Assembly: GCA_032207245.1 (NCBI GenBank)
Contig: CM063502.1
Span: 46,520,686-46,584,685, forward strand
DNA from: Pardosa pseudoannulata
Lineage: Eukaryota; Arthropoda; Arachnida; Araneae; Lycosidae
DNA length: 64,000 nt
Direction: 5' to 3'
The notes beneath the pieces are model-generated. The model was not told where the DNA came from. It did no database searches and was given only the letters and a program-made list of their open reading frames with translations. Made by a program: the position numbers and the translations under genes. How positions within the stretch are numbered: position 1 is the stretch's first letter; the number at the start of each line of letters is the position of its first letter. This document shows positions 17,914 through 31,030 of the stretch, piece after piece.

Positions 17914-20034
17914 CTCTTTTGTGAGCACGTATGTAGGGACATCCTGTCTCTGTAGCCGGGTGATCGATCAATGCCTCCAGTTAAATTTCTTGTTAAGACA
18001 GGGATACTTCGTAAGGTGCGGCTTCAATTATTCCTGACCTCGGTGTAATACGGTTAATTATTTCAGTAGTAGATTTCAATTAGTACCTATTAACTTCCTT
18101 TTGAGCGATTTGGAATCACGTTATGAAAAAATTAAGAAATCCGAAATGCTATTGAGACTGTCGGACATGCATGGAATTATTAAATGAATGGATATAATAA
18201 TATGTAAATACTGTGGAATTATATTTTGTTTCATTGTGTCAATGATTTTTGCATCGTTGAATCGCACATGTATACTATCACAGCAAAGGTCGTGAAACTT
18301 GGAGATGAATTAGGCTTCGACTCATTCTAAGCTGCGACGTCATATAATGCATTCAAATGGATTTCAGCCTCTTTATGACGAATATCTCATTAACATCACA
18401 GTAAAATGGGTTATGAAGAAGAAAGTAAAAAATGATGAAAATCTGCAAACGTAAAAAAAACTTCATTGGATAATTGAAGAATTATTGAATTGCATTGGAA
18501 GAGAAAAATGGTTGAAAAAAATGATCTGTTGGAAAAATTGAAACAAGGCGAAAAAGTGATACTTTGTGTTACTGCATGATACACGAAAAAGTAGAAAAAA
18601 ATTTGGTGGAAAAAAAACCTGATTTTTTAGTTAAAGAATAATGTTTTACTTTTTGAAAATATTAAGCAATAAAAATATTTTACTATTTTAACTTTCACCT
18701 TTTTTTAAATTTTTTTTATCAAACTAGGAAAATATACAATTTTTTTAACAAAATATGATTGGAACAAATTACTTTTCCTATAAAAATAATACTCGACTCA
18801 GTGTGGATTTATTTAACATGGTACTTTAAAGCAACCAACTAACAGTACTAATTGAAATATACTTGCACTTGTTTTATGTACTTTCGCTTCGCTTCTGCTA
18901 TTGTGCTGTTCCGTATGTACGGTTACCTTGTTGAACACAGTAATACTAAATATATATAAGAAATATATAGACGTACTTCCATACACTGGTACATTTCTTC
19001 ATTTGTAAAAATGCACCAGACTGAATATATAAACGAATGCTGGGAAACATCTAAGGTGATAATGATAGCAAGTTATGCTTGTTTCAGTGAAATTTCTTTA
19101 ACTTTTTTGACAAAAGCTTGTATGATACCGTTTTATATTATCTCTCTTTCTTACGCGTATTTCATGATTATTCATACTCTAGTATATGTGTGCATAATAC
19201 ACTTCTTCAGTACCTTAAGCTCTAAAATATAAAAGCTAAATAAAATATAAAAAAAATAGCATTGCATCACTTGTAGCCCAATAACTATTTTCTCACTCGT
19301 TTTATTGAGAAATAAAACTAACATGTATTTATTTTTATTTGGAGTTTGACATTAAAAGTTACTCATTACTTCTTGATTAAAAGGAAGAAATCCTGAAAAT
19401 GAATATTTTTAGTTTTTCATTGCAGAACTAGCACTACATATATATGCAGTAAAATATACAAATTTTATATGGAATTAAACTTTGAAAAACTCTATCACAT
19501 CTATTCTCTGTACATCGTTAAATACTGATAATATGTAACAGTTCAAGCTTTCTTTTTAGACTATAAAGATCCAGTAAATGTTGCCAGAAACAACTGATTT
19601 AATGTAAATTTGTATTTTCTTGATACGAATTTTATTATTTTACAAATATGTAAACTCTAAAAAAAACTTTTCTATTTTTTCACATTATTGGATTAGATTA
19701 TTTTCTATTTGATAATAGTATTAATTATTTATCTATTTGGTTTTTTCCACAGGTACTCACCTAAGATCGTTTATTTTTTCGTTCATCGATTTTGTTCACT
19801 ATTCCTAGTAACCTAACTTTACTTTTTATGAGTAAGCGAGAAAGTACATGTTTTGAATTAAATTCTAGCCCAAACTCTCTTTATCAATAAGTTATAGGCA
19901 ATAAAACATTAATAAAGCGTATTAGCATGGAATAGACTATCTCAGTTTATTTTTCTTTACGAAATTAGATATATATCACACGTTTGCCTAAAGGAATATA
20001 ATAGTTATAGTCTTGAAAACTTCATTACAACATT
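17914..20034. other. Unrecognised; weak transposase-like text at 18.2-18.6 kb
   Basis: On the plus strand, 18270-18600 translates with stops into LGDELGFDS and KRKMVEKNDLLEKLKQGEK-like text that faintly recalls a Tigger/pogo DNA-binding region. The match is too weak to call. The rest shows nothing. Confidence 0.3.
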
Positions 20035-20845
20035 ACCTTTCATCGATTTATTATAAAACAAAAAGGTCTACTAGTTTTAGAATAAAAACTTTTTAATAAC
20101 TCTCTGAATTTGAAAAAAATATTTAGCTTTGTCAATTCATGTAGATTACTTTTTAAATTATCGTAGAAAATATATATCAATGACAAAAATGAAATTCACT
20201 TACCCGCAAAATAACTTTTGAAATATGTTTATTAGAAAATAAATTTTTATATCGAATTAAAATACAATACCTGTTTTATTCTGTTAATCAAAAATTTTAA
20301 ACGTAGCTAAAGTTTTATATTAAAAAACCCTAAAAGCTTTTAAGAAACTGAAAATTTAAACATAAGAAGAATCATTTATCGTGCCTGAGTTCGTGGGTTC
20401 GAATCCCACAGTGGCATGGATGTTCGTAGCCGTTCGGAATCGGCTTTAAGCTGTAGGTCTCGGTCTCATTAGCCCTCGTGTTGCAAAAAGTAGACCGTAG
20501 CATTCCAAACCAAACCGAACCATTTATCGTGCTAGCTCGTATGAATATAACTAATATTCACAGAATAAAAAGGATTATTACTTTTATAGTATAAACATTT
20601 GATACGAAAAAGTAGTTTTGAATATACAAATTTCAGAAGTTATTTTTTTGTAAGCTGATATCTAACTTTTTTCACTTGGTGTATATATTTTACGTCTTTT
20701 AAAAATGTATCGCTTCGTATATCACAACTAAATAATATACGTTTGATTTCTATTAAAGATGAAGATTTAGAAATATTTTTATTCTAAATAGACCATAACT
20801 CTTATTTTATATTAAATCGAAAATAACCTGGTATAATAGAGATTT
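20035..20845. mobile_element. Foldback element, family 2, copy 1 (carries a nested SINE)
   Basis: The left part (about 20035-20270) is the imperfect reverse complement of the right part (about 20590-20845). Paired landmarks include TTAGAATAAAAA on the left with its complement near 20780, and ATGAAATTCACTTAC on the left with its complement near 20660-20680. A diverged same-orientation copy lies at 47127-47819. A 136-bp SINE fragment with a target duplication (20385-20520) is inserted in the middle. No coding sequence was found. Confidence 0.6.
20385..20520 (+). mobile_element. SINE family A, 5'-truncated, with 12-bp target duplication
   Basis: The copy begins just before the B-box (TGGGTTCGAATCCCAC), so the A-box part is missing. 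It then follows the family body and ends CAAACCAAACCGAAC. It is flanked by perfect repeats CATTTATCGTGC (20373-20384 and 20521-20532). It lies inside the foldback element at 20035-20845, and the second copy of that element at 47 kb has no SINE at the corresponding place. Confidence 0.9.
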
Positions 20846-21057
20846 TTAAGTCCCTTTTACATGACCCTTAACCCAGAATTTTCCTCATAAATTTAAAATT
20901 ATATAAAAGTTAATTTTTCAACATATTAAAAAAGCAACAAGAATTTAAGGCGGTGAATACTCCTTTAAAAATGAGTTTTGGGCTGGGAAATTAGGTATAA
21001 AAGAATAGGAAAGGGAAAAAACAATTTGAGATAGATATTTTAAGTGTAATAATTGTG

Positions 21058-21060
<3 letters not shown>

Positions 21061-21149
<89 letters not shown>
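21061..21149. repeat. (TA)n microsatellite
   Basis: A pure TA tract of about 89 bp. Confidence 0.95.
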
Positions 21150-21152
<3 letters not shown>

Positions 21153-22071
21153 ATATACATGAATACAACTTTAAGGAAAAGTAAAGAAGAGGTTATCTAC
21201 TTAAAATTACATCCAAATGTTATTTAATTACACTATGTTTGTTATTTTTGAACTGTTTAGTTTTATTTTAATTAAAGTAGTATAAGATATAAATAGTAAT
21301 ATAAGATACTAGTAGTATAAGATATAAATAGTAAATATAAAATAAAATATAGAAAAATAAAATGGTGTTTTAAATGAAAATTGTAAAACAACGTTAATTT
21401 TTACACTCTTTTTTGCTTAGCAATTTCCGAAAATTTAAATTATCATAGAATTGGTATAATTCAGTCAAAGAACAGGCCTAAACATTATCAAGAGTCACAG
21501 CTAGAAGACTTAATGTCTTGGCACAAATTTAATATACCGTCGGATATGAATAAGTTCATGCATTCAAATTTATGTCTTCTAAGAACTTTTATCGCTTAAT
21601 TAAGTGCTATTTTCTTCCATGAACACAATCTAGTATTAAATTATTTTGAAACAAGTGATATGTCAAGACCCTGATGCTAGATTTGGACAAGCTACCATTC
21701 TCAAAATCCCGTTTTTGAAGAGATGGCCCATGTGATTGAGCTTCGACATTTATTTTCTCCATCATTTCCTAATCACGTTTGAATTCTAATTATTCTTGTA
21801 GCGGGAAGGAAGCAGTTTCACGCTCCAAGCAAAGTTAACTTGAAATAAGGAAAAAACACTGACATCATCTTGAAACTGACCCAAGAAAATTTTTCTTTTG
21901 AGGCAATCTGGTAAATGGAAAAGCATCATTATTTTATACTGTAACATCGTCAGACTACATGAAAATCTACTAACAACATAAGAGAAAAAAACATCTTTTT
22001 GTGTATCGAGGAAGAAGATCAAAAATAAAAATATGATCATAAGAATATCTCACAATTTATATTGTCTCAGT

Positions 22072-23002
22072 TATGGGTTCGGAAAGAGACCAAATTTACT
22101 TGTCACAAAGCAGTAGAAATTGAATACACATGTAGGATGCTATTTAGGAGAATGTATTAGGAATAATAGCTATCTTTTACATTATTCTTAGCTGGATAAG
22201 TTACAGCTTCATACAGATGTTTCCATAAGTTGCATCTAAAAAGCCGTTAGTTTTAAATAAACTGGCATCAATGTTTTCAGTGGATGCCATTGTTTTGAAA
22301 CACTACTTTAATTTGTTGTGTTTCATTAAACGATTATAAAATTGCTTGGTATTTGAGTTAAACAAAATAATGTAATGATATATTTTATTCAACATTATAT
22401 AACGTGAAAGTTCTCCTTTTCTACCTTAAAGAATTCTTTTTTAATTAATCATTAAAATTCAAGAGAAAATGTGTTTAATGTAAGTTACAATTCAAAGAAA
22501 AGACACTCAAATTGTTCTAAAGATCATTAGGTATCATTATGGGTTCGGAAAGTGACTAAATTTACTTGTCACAAAGCAGTAGAAATTGAATACACATGTA
22601 GAATGTTATTTAGAAGAATGTATTAGGAATAATCGCTATCTTTTACATTATTCTTAGCTGGATAAGTTGCAGCTTCATACAGATGTTTCCAAAAGTTGCA
22701 TCTAAAAAGCCGCTAGTTTTAAATAAACTGGCATCTATGTTTTCAGTGGATGCCATTTTTTGCCATTGAAACACTACTTTAATTTGTTGTGTTTTATTAA
22801 ACGATGGTAAAATGGCTTGGTATTTAACGTAAAAAATAATGTAATGATATATTTTATTCAACATTATATAACGGGATAGTTCTCTTTTATTACCTAAAAG
22901 AATTTTTTTAATTAATCATTAAAATTCGACAGAAAATGTGTTTAATGTAATTTAAAATTCAAGCAAAAATACTCAAGTTGTTCTAAAGATCATTTGGTAT
23001 CA
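22072..23002 (+). repeat. Tandem duplication, unit about 466 bp
   Basis: Copies at 22072-22537 and 22538-23002 both start TATGGGTTCGGAAAG. They share GCAGTAGAAATTGAATACAC, AGCTTCATACAGATGTTTCC, TTTTCAGTGGATGCCATT and ATTTTATTCAACATTATATA. They are highly similar, with a few substitutions and small indels, so the event is recent compared with the other duplications. The minus-strand frame at 22643-22864 lies in copy 2 only. Confidence 0.92.
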
Positions 23003-23892
23003 TATATGCATAAAAATGTTAGGCAATTATATTCATACAATGGCCTTTAAAGTAACAACAGTAATATGTAAAAGTCATAAGTTTTTATAAACCTTCTTTT
23101 ATAACTAGCGCAAATAATAGTTTTACCTGCTTAAAGTCTAATGGTGGGTATTAACAAATGCATAATTTTCTACTTCATGGAAAATTTTAATTAATTTTTT
23201 AATAATTTTTGCTTAAAACCGTTTAATTGTATGTATATAATTTTAGAAAATACACTTCGATTAATGTCAACTTGATAATTATATTCAATCTGTAGTAAAC
23301 TGATCCAAATAATGGTTCTCATTCTAGGAAAATCGAATTTATTATATTCACGAACATTTTATGATAACATGAACGTTTCATGAAAATTTTGGTAATTAGT
23401 TTATATAAAAAAATCTTTATTGGCCATTGATATTTAAAAATTAATATTTTGTATAAGAGTACACTGAACACTTATATTTTAAGAATGATTTAGTCATTAA
23501 CTTTTAGAGACGTTTTTTTAGTATTAAATCATCTATGATACTTTAAAAATACTTTAGGTCTGATAAAGAAATTTTATAAATATAAATCGGTCCATTACAC
23601 TGCATTTAATGTTTTTTTTTGCTATATCATTTTGCAATATTTATTAAGAAATGTTTATTTTGATACATCTAACATTTCATATAACTACTTAACATCCAAT
23701 AACTAATTATTAATTAGTTTGTTCAGAATTTAAAATAAAGGGCATTTTTTTGTACAAAGTAAGCATCGACAACTGTGGCAGTTTGAATTTGCTAAGTGAG
23801 AATTAAAGTTATTTATTTACCCTGACTCGCAGTTATACTGTCGGTATTGTCAACAGAAATAAAACGAAATGAAATATAAAACTACATATTTA

Positions 23893-24535
23893 ACAAAAAT
23901 TGCATTTCTTCTTCCTTATTTATATAAACTTGCATAGAAAGTTTCTTCCATCTCAATTCCTTTTTCTGATAACTTATATCACAGTGACACAACTTATACA
24001 AAGTTGCATATCCATTGACTTTCGTATACATATTTATGAATAAAATAGTAGACTATCTCAAAACCGAACTATTAAAACTACTTCATTTAATATGTCCGGA
24101 CAGTCTCAGAACAACAGATTATAATAAAATTGATTTCCCTCATTTCTAACCCTTTACGTTTGCACAGAAAGTTTCTTCAGTCTCGACTCCCTCCCTTTCT
24201 CATAACTTTCTTATAACAACTTTTCTTTCTACGACAAAAATGTAACTTATAAAAATTGCATATCCATTTATATTTGTATAAATATTGGTTAAATAGTAGA
24301 CTGTCTCAAAACCGAATTATTAAAACTACTTCATTTAATCAGAAAACACCAGATTTGAATAAAATCGCATTTCTTCATCCCCAACTATTTACGCTAGTAT
24401 AGAAAGTTTCTAGAGTCTCAACTCCTTCCCTTTCTGATAATTTATACGACAGAAATGTAACTTATACAAAGTTGTCCATCCATTTAGATTTAGATACATA
24501 TTTGTGGATAAAACAATCTCTAAAGCGGACTATCT
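23893..24535 (+). repeat. Three-copy diverged tandem repeat, unit about 230 bp
   Basis: Copies at about 23893-24120, 24121-24356 and 24357-24535 share CATAGAAAGTTTCTTC-like, CTTATACAAAGTTG, ATATCCATT and GACTATCTCAAAACCGAA blocks, the last followed by TTAAAACTACTTCATTTAAT. Divergence and indels are considerable. Confidence 0.8.
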
Positions 24536-25175
24536 TTTACAGTCCTTCCTCCAATCGATAATCTGTACTCCGGAGGATGTGTGACGGCAGCTGTGTTGGT
24601 GTACGAATCACTTTCCTGGAAGATTACAGCCCTCGTCTTTCCATCGATTATTTTTTGATAAGTGCGCTCCTACTGAAGAGCACTTAAGTATTAGTCAGCA
24701 GCATCACCAATCTTACACCTCATTTAATCTGTGCGATTTCTATTAAAAAGGAAAAAAATAAGTCTTGGTTTGGTGACCTGTAAACTTTTCCGCAGCATAT
24801 TTATAAAACATGTAAGAAAGCAAAGTCTCGAAACTTGAACAAACTGTGAAAACGAAAGCTGAGTCTAGAGTAGCCCACAAAATTACGTACTTCTGTTTTG
24901 ATATACTAATTAAAGCGCCAGTGAACTTTTCAAACAAATTTGTGTAGGTTTTAATCAATCTTGAAAGTTTAAGATGTTGTGAGCAATACATTTGTTAAAA
25001 ACTGGTTTAAATTACAGTTAAAATTTCATTTCTTGATAGTTATTAATTATTAGGTTTTTAAACGTAGTTACATTAAAATTTTTCCATATGCATTCTATTT
25101 ACATATGTTCTAGATATTTTTGTTTATACTATATTAATTTAAAAGGTTTATTAAATTAAAACTATTAGCTTTTAC

Positions 25176-25443
25176 TGTATAAAACGCCTGTAATATTTCT
25201 TTCAAGTATAGGCATTAACATAATTTACTTTTTGAACATAATAATTGGAACTAACTTTTGTATTATGTATTATAATGTTATTAAATAATGAATTTCAATG
25301 GAAACTGTCAGTTTTTCCTGTATAAAACGTCTGTAATATTTCTTTTAAGTATAGGCATTGACATAATTTAAGTTTTGAACATAATAATTGGAACTAACTT
25401 TTGTATTATGCATTATAAGGTTACTAAAAAATGAATTTCAAAT
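25176..25443 (+). repeat. Tandem duplication, unit about 141 bp
   Basis: The blocks at 25176-25301 and 25317-25443 share TGTATAAAACG, AGTATAGGCATT and AACATAATAATTGGAACTAA, and then TTTTGTATTATG. The frame at 25388-25705 begins inside copy 2 and looks like chance. Confidence 0.88.
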
Positions 25444-28400
25444 GAATATGACAGCTAGAAAGGCACCTGGAGTATTTGAAATATTCGTAAAAACTGGCTT
25501 AAAATATTTACTTTATGATATTAATTTTAAAGTTATGAGTAATTATCGTATTGTATATTGTGGTAATAATAACATTCATTGTATTAGCATAGCTATTCAA
25601 AAACAATCAATGTTGCTCCTCATTCTGAGTTATATTTCACTTTTCAAATCATATCGAAATATCAGAATTTCAGTCAAATTTCACCCAATTGAAAGTTTAT
25701 TGTGACCTTAAGTATAAAAATCTTCTATCTTACAAGAGCTTTGCAAGATTTCATGGTAATCAAATTATAAATTTGTATTAGGTATTGAATATGCTAATAA
25801 ATATAATTTATGAAAGCTTTATGTACCCTTTTATACTTTATATTTGTATTAGAGTTTTATATGTAAGTGTTGAGAATTACATGTTCCTACATATTTATAT
25901 CAGGTTAATATTTACTCTGTGAAAATTGTGAGAAAGAAAGAACTTTAAAAGATAGTACTATTAGGTTTAAGAATCCAAAATAAACATTTTCAACATTATA
26001 TAGATACGAAAAATATACTTTCGTTAACCACTAATCGGTTTGAAAATTTTAAATCAAATTAATGCTCTTAATTTTTAATTGTTTATGTAGGATAACGTTT
26101 TAAGCAAACGTAACTAATAATAGAGATTTATTTTAGGTAACATAAATGTTAAATATTTATGTATTTTAGTTATATGAAAATTACATTAACTAAATTGAAC
26201 TAAAAAGCTAGGAATCGTTCTAAACTATCCCAGAGAAAAGTTTTATCGAGCAATTATCTTTATAACTTTATACTGTAAATCATATCGCTTTACCTTACAT
26301 GAACTGGTTGTAAATTTCATTATTTTAAAAAACATTTTAATTTCAAGATATTTTCTAAAATTTTCTTAATTTTGTAATTGTTTGTGTATGATACCCTTTT
26401 TACCTAACGCGAATAATAATAGAAAAACTGATAGAACTGAAAATTTGACAGTTGAACTATCAAATGCTTCCACTTTCAATGTATAAAAGTAAAATAGCTG
26501 TATTTCATATCAAAAATAAAAATAACATGTGCTAATAATAATTTTAAAGAAATTGAAACTTTCTCGTTTTTGAACAAAGCCATGACAACATGCACTAACG
26601 CTCACACAGAAACACACATACAAATAAATAAAGTTACAATATTTCTAAATGCCTTATTGAAAATCATGAGATGAAAAGAAATAAGTAAAATATTATTTTA
26701 CGCCGACAAATGCAAAGCACTGTAGCTCGTCGGATCCGTGATATAACGGCCTTACTAGGCGCAATTCAGACACATTTTTAGCAATAATTGCGGCACGAAG
26801 TGTAGTTAAATTTCAAAAAGAACGGATGATTTCTCAAAAGCACAAAATGCAGATGTTTGTGAAAGGATGAATGCTTGAATACGAGCTATCCCAATTTGTT
26901 CTTTTCCGAATTTTGAATATGTCTTAAATTGTGTAATCTCGAGACTGTAACAGAGGTGTATAAGCACTAGAGATTTTTCCTGCTGACCAGTTTAGAAGGT
27001 CGGTTATAAGTGATACTCACTCGGCAAAACAAACATTTAGCCCGAAATGTAGGACGTCAAAATGATCCTTCTACCAGATAACTGATTTCTGCTCTGACAC
27101 CCGGAACAGATTTAAGTTTCTAAAGAAACTCGTTTACAGGAGGCTCAAACAAATTGATCTGTTTTCCAACCTCCCAGCACTTTTCATTTCCCCGTTGTCT
27201 GCATATAAAAGTGATCGCTTATAGTGGATTTTTGTACGTTAACAAGGGAATTATGCACAGTGAACTAGTGTCTAGTTCATTGACATTTTATTCAGTCTGC
27301 AAACCGACTCTCGTCGTATAACGATCTTAAAAGAACGTGGAACTTGTTTTCATCTTAAAACATAACACTTCTTTTTCTTTTATGAGGATTCATAGTGTGG
27401 TGAACCGTAATTATGGATGCTCTCACAGACCTTCTGATCTTAGAGTTAGGACCTATTACTGCTAAAAAGTACAGAGTAAATCCTTGAGCCTAACGCACAC
27501 CTGTTCACAGATACAGTTTTTCCTGATTCATATTCACGGATGGTAAGTTCCAACTGCGTATCAATCTTAGACCCTTCGTTGTGATTGAAGATTCCTTGTA
27601 GATCCCTGAGAGATCCCTGAGATCCTTAAAGATCTCTGAAGATCAATACATTCCCTAGCCATCTAGGTCTTTTGATCTTAAGTCTATAAAGCATATACAG
27701 CATATGAATGGGAGGCAACTTGTCATTCGCTGGCACCGAAATTCTCCGTTCAGGATTCAAAAACGTTCTTCATCAAGTTTGAAAGTGTTTTAGCGCACAA
27801 CTCATCAGCATTTTCCTGAAAAGTATCTGAATCATTCTTGATAGCCAGAGGTAGTCAGACATCTTTGGGTTGGCTTAAAGCATTAATTAATGAAGCGTGT
27901 TGCTTAAAAAGTGAAGGAAGTCTCCTTAATTCAAAGTCTCCAAATAAAACAACATTGTTACTAAATATTAATATTTTTTTCCTAATTGCGTTTCGCTAAA
28001 ATCCAAACGACTTATGTCACAATTTTCTTACAGTCGTATAATTTTTATAAAGGGTACATAATGCTTGTTTTTCATTCATTTATTCAGTCCCTTTTTTATA
28101 ACTGCAAACCTTTTTACCCTTACAATTTAATATTCCTCAAGTTTGCAGATAAAGCGCAGTTATGCTTAACTTCTGTACAAGAGCGTATGCTGATTTTATG
28201 CATCGGTGAACATTAAATCAATATAAGAAAAATTCTTTAAGCAGCAAAAAGCAGTTTAAGCAGTTTGAACTTTTGAGAATGAATCATTGCCTTATTGATT
28301 TTGTAGTATTTTCCCCTAATAAAGGATTTAGGAAAGTGCCATATTAAAAATTAATATTATCGCAAAATGAATAATGAACATTCAACGGCCACAGGACAAA

Positions 28401-29632
28401 AGATTTATTTGAATCTCAGTTGACGGATTTTGGAAATCAAGTTTACTTAAAAATACCAGAAATTAATTAATATTCCTAGAGCCCAGGAAATGGATGGAAG
28501 AAAAGTGAAGTGACATGTAAGAGAGCAGACCGCTGAGCGCATTTGGATCTACTTTAGGTTCAAGCGGGTTGGCTAAAAGCATTTATCAAGCGTATTGCTT
28601 AGAATGAGAATGAATAATTCAAACAGAAGTTTTCTTGTTCTGAGTCAACAAGGAAAGCGAATGAAGATTGGCATGTTATTCGTCAGAATTATTGACGATA
28701 CTAAAGATAAAAATTAATATTTGGAGATTTCCTGTCAAGCCTAGCATAAGCAATATAAATGTTTTAACAGGATGCGAGTGTTTTTGAAAAATGTATTGAA
28801 CTAACAAATTGTTTTCCAGATAAAAATCATTCTTTTTGAAATAAATTTGTCAAAAAATAACGACATTAAAAACATATAAGATAAAAGATGTTTTAATTTT
28901 TATCTTTTATCTTAAATTTATCTTATAGTTTAAAATAACTAAAAAAATTTGAAGTGACAGAATAAATCAATTTCAAAGCTATTAATCATAGAGTGTTCGT
29001 TAAATAACTATAAAAATTGCTTTCATATTGTATACAAAAAATTGTTTAAGTGCATATTTTTTATTTCCTTTAAATGTTCTTTATTCCTGGGTGTAAACTT
29101 GGACATAATGTTGTATTCTTGATTTATAGCTATTTTTAACCATGAGATTGAAAGTAATTATATCTCAACAGTGAATCAAGATCATCAATTTTGTAAATGA
29201 ATTTTGGGTTTTTAACTTTAAAATTTTTCAATAAATAGGACGAAAACCTCACCAATCTATTACTATTATAACAGTTATTAAATGTGAAATGTCTTTTGAA
29301 ATGTTTTTTTTTTATTTTAAGCTACTTAAATAAGAATGTCTCAAAATTTTAAGATAAAGTTAGAATTAAATACATGATAATTTTTTTCATTAAAACTCAC
29401 ACCCTAATTTGGGCCCAGTTCTTACTTTATTCTGTGAAAAGGAAATTGTATCTTCGTTAATTTCATATAGGTGGAAAATTTCACCAAATTTTAATTGAAA
29501 TATTTATAATATAAAAACTAATTTTAAATTTTAGCTATTATTTTTAAATTTAGGGTTTTAAAATTTTAAAATTTGCTTAAAATTTATTTAAAACTTGATT
29601 AATTTTAAAATTTAACTTAAAATTTTTAATAT
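25444..29632. other. Mostly unrecognised, with a GC-richer island at 26.7-27.7 kb
   Basis: Composition becomes visibly more balanced from about 26700 to 27720. This part contains ATATAAAAG at about 27205 and a short run of GATCCCTGA-like repeats at 27600-27650. No ORF or family match was found. It could be a regulatory or 5' UTR region or an old transposon. The flanks are featureless AT-rich DNA. Confidence 0.35.
28877..28914. other. Perfect 13-bp-arm AT hairpin
   Basis: TAAGATAAAAGAT and its reverse complement are separated by 12 nt. No associated gene was found. Confidence 0.7.
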
Positions 29633-29666
<34 letters not shown>

Positions 29667-29922
29667 CATAGAATAGAAAGATGTTACAGACCAAGGGGTG
29701 GACAAACGGCAACTCCGGATACATGCGGTTCATCAGTATAATTTTGCTATAGGTGGAATTTCACGAAATTTATAATTGAAACCAAATTCACATTTATTGC
29801 AGTAAATATAAAATTATTCGATTGATTTACTGAATTTTATTTTAACTGTTTATGTACATTTATAAATTTTAAACTGCTTTATTGTTAATTCGTGATTAAT
29901 AATAACCAAAATTTTAGTGGTG

Positions 29923-29973
<51 letters not shown>

Positions 29974-30149
29974 CATAGAATAGAAATATGTTACAGGCCA
30001 AGGGGTGGACAAATGGGGATCCCGGCTACATGCGTTTTCATACGTAAAATTTTGCTATAGGCTTAATTTCCGAAATTTATAATTGAAACAAAATTCACAT
30101 TTATTACAGCAAATATAGTATTATTCGATTGATTTACTGAATTTTATTG

Positions 30150-30151
<2 letters not shown>
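29633..30151 (+). repeat. Duplicated 180-bp block separated by (TA)n tracts
   Basis: Copy 1 (29664-29842) and copy 2 (29971-30151) both begin TTACATAGAATAGAAA just after a (TA)n tract (29633-29664 and 29930-29971). They share CCAAGGGGTGGACAAA, ATTTTGCTATAGG and TTATTCGATTGATTTACTGA. Copy 2 then runs into a third TA-rich tract. A degenerate partial match lies at about 29450-29515. The unit may be an element whose ends are TA repeats, or a duplication that captured the microsatellite. Confidence 0.75.
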
Positions 30152-30224
<73 letters not shown>

Positions 30225-30251
30225 CATATATATACATATATATACATACAT

Positions 30252-30326
<75 letters not shown>

Positions 30327-30335
30327 CATACATAT
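30152..30335. repeat. (TA)n(CA)n(CATA)n compound microsatellite
   Basis: TA, CA, TA and CATA segments alternate, continuing the duplicated block at 29633-30151. Confidence 0.95.
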
Positions 30336-30777
30336 TGCACTTCTGGGTGCCGACATATGCTATATGGGAAAGTGCTTTATTATGAAGCAAAATTATCTCA
30401 TTTCGAAGTTTCACCTTAATTGCCCGTCATAATATCTCTAGTGTTTTGTTAATTCCTAATGATAGATACACCTGGATCCTTGAAATGAGCAAACGATGAG
30501 CTTTGGAAATCAAAAAGCAGGGTAAGGATAAAAGAAGGTTGTCTTGTTTGGATGCATTTAGTAGAAGCGTTACCATTGCTAAGGTTTCAGCACTTTCCAC
30601 ACACTCTTGGAAAATAAACTAATGCACTAAAATACTATTTTTTAATAACATCAATAATCATGCAATAATAATTCAATAACAAGTAGTAATGTAAGTTCCC
30701 CAATGGGTAGAACTTAGGTACCTCCATTTGGATGAGGCAGGCTGGTAGCTTTAATATCCGTTATAATAAGATTTATC

Positions 30778-31030
30778 ATTATACAGAGTGCGTATTACAA
30801 TAAAAAATGGAGGTGTTAAAGGATACAACAGTCCTAAATACGAAATTTCAATTTTCTACAACTAATTGTTTTTGAATTATGTCTGAAAGAGTTAATATGT
30901 GTTATAATTAAAATTTTCATAATATAGAGGGCATATTGCAATAAAAAGGTGGGTGCCCAACTAGATAGAGATCTAAATACAAAATTTTAAAATTCTTCGT
31001 CTAATTGTTTTGAGTTAGGCAACGTTAGGT
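30778..31030 (+). repeat. Dispersed repeat related to 39198-39420
   Basis: Two internal sub-repeats of about 130 bp each contain ATATTGCAATAAAA-like, AACTAGAT-like and TCTAATTGTTTTGAGTTA-like blocks. The same order occurs at 39198-39420, and the last block again at about 39860 and 40435. It is probably an old unclassified transposon. Confidence 0.5.

Noticed and set aside
18270..18600. Tigger/pogo-like transposase relic
   Set aside because: Only faint similarity to remembered motifs, with many stops; not enough to list as a gene.
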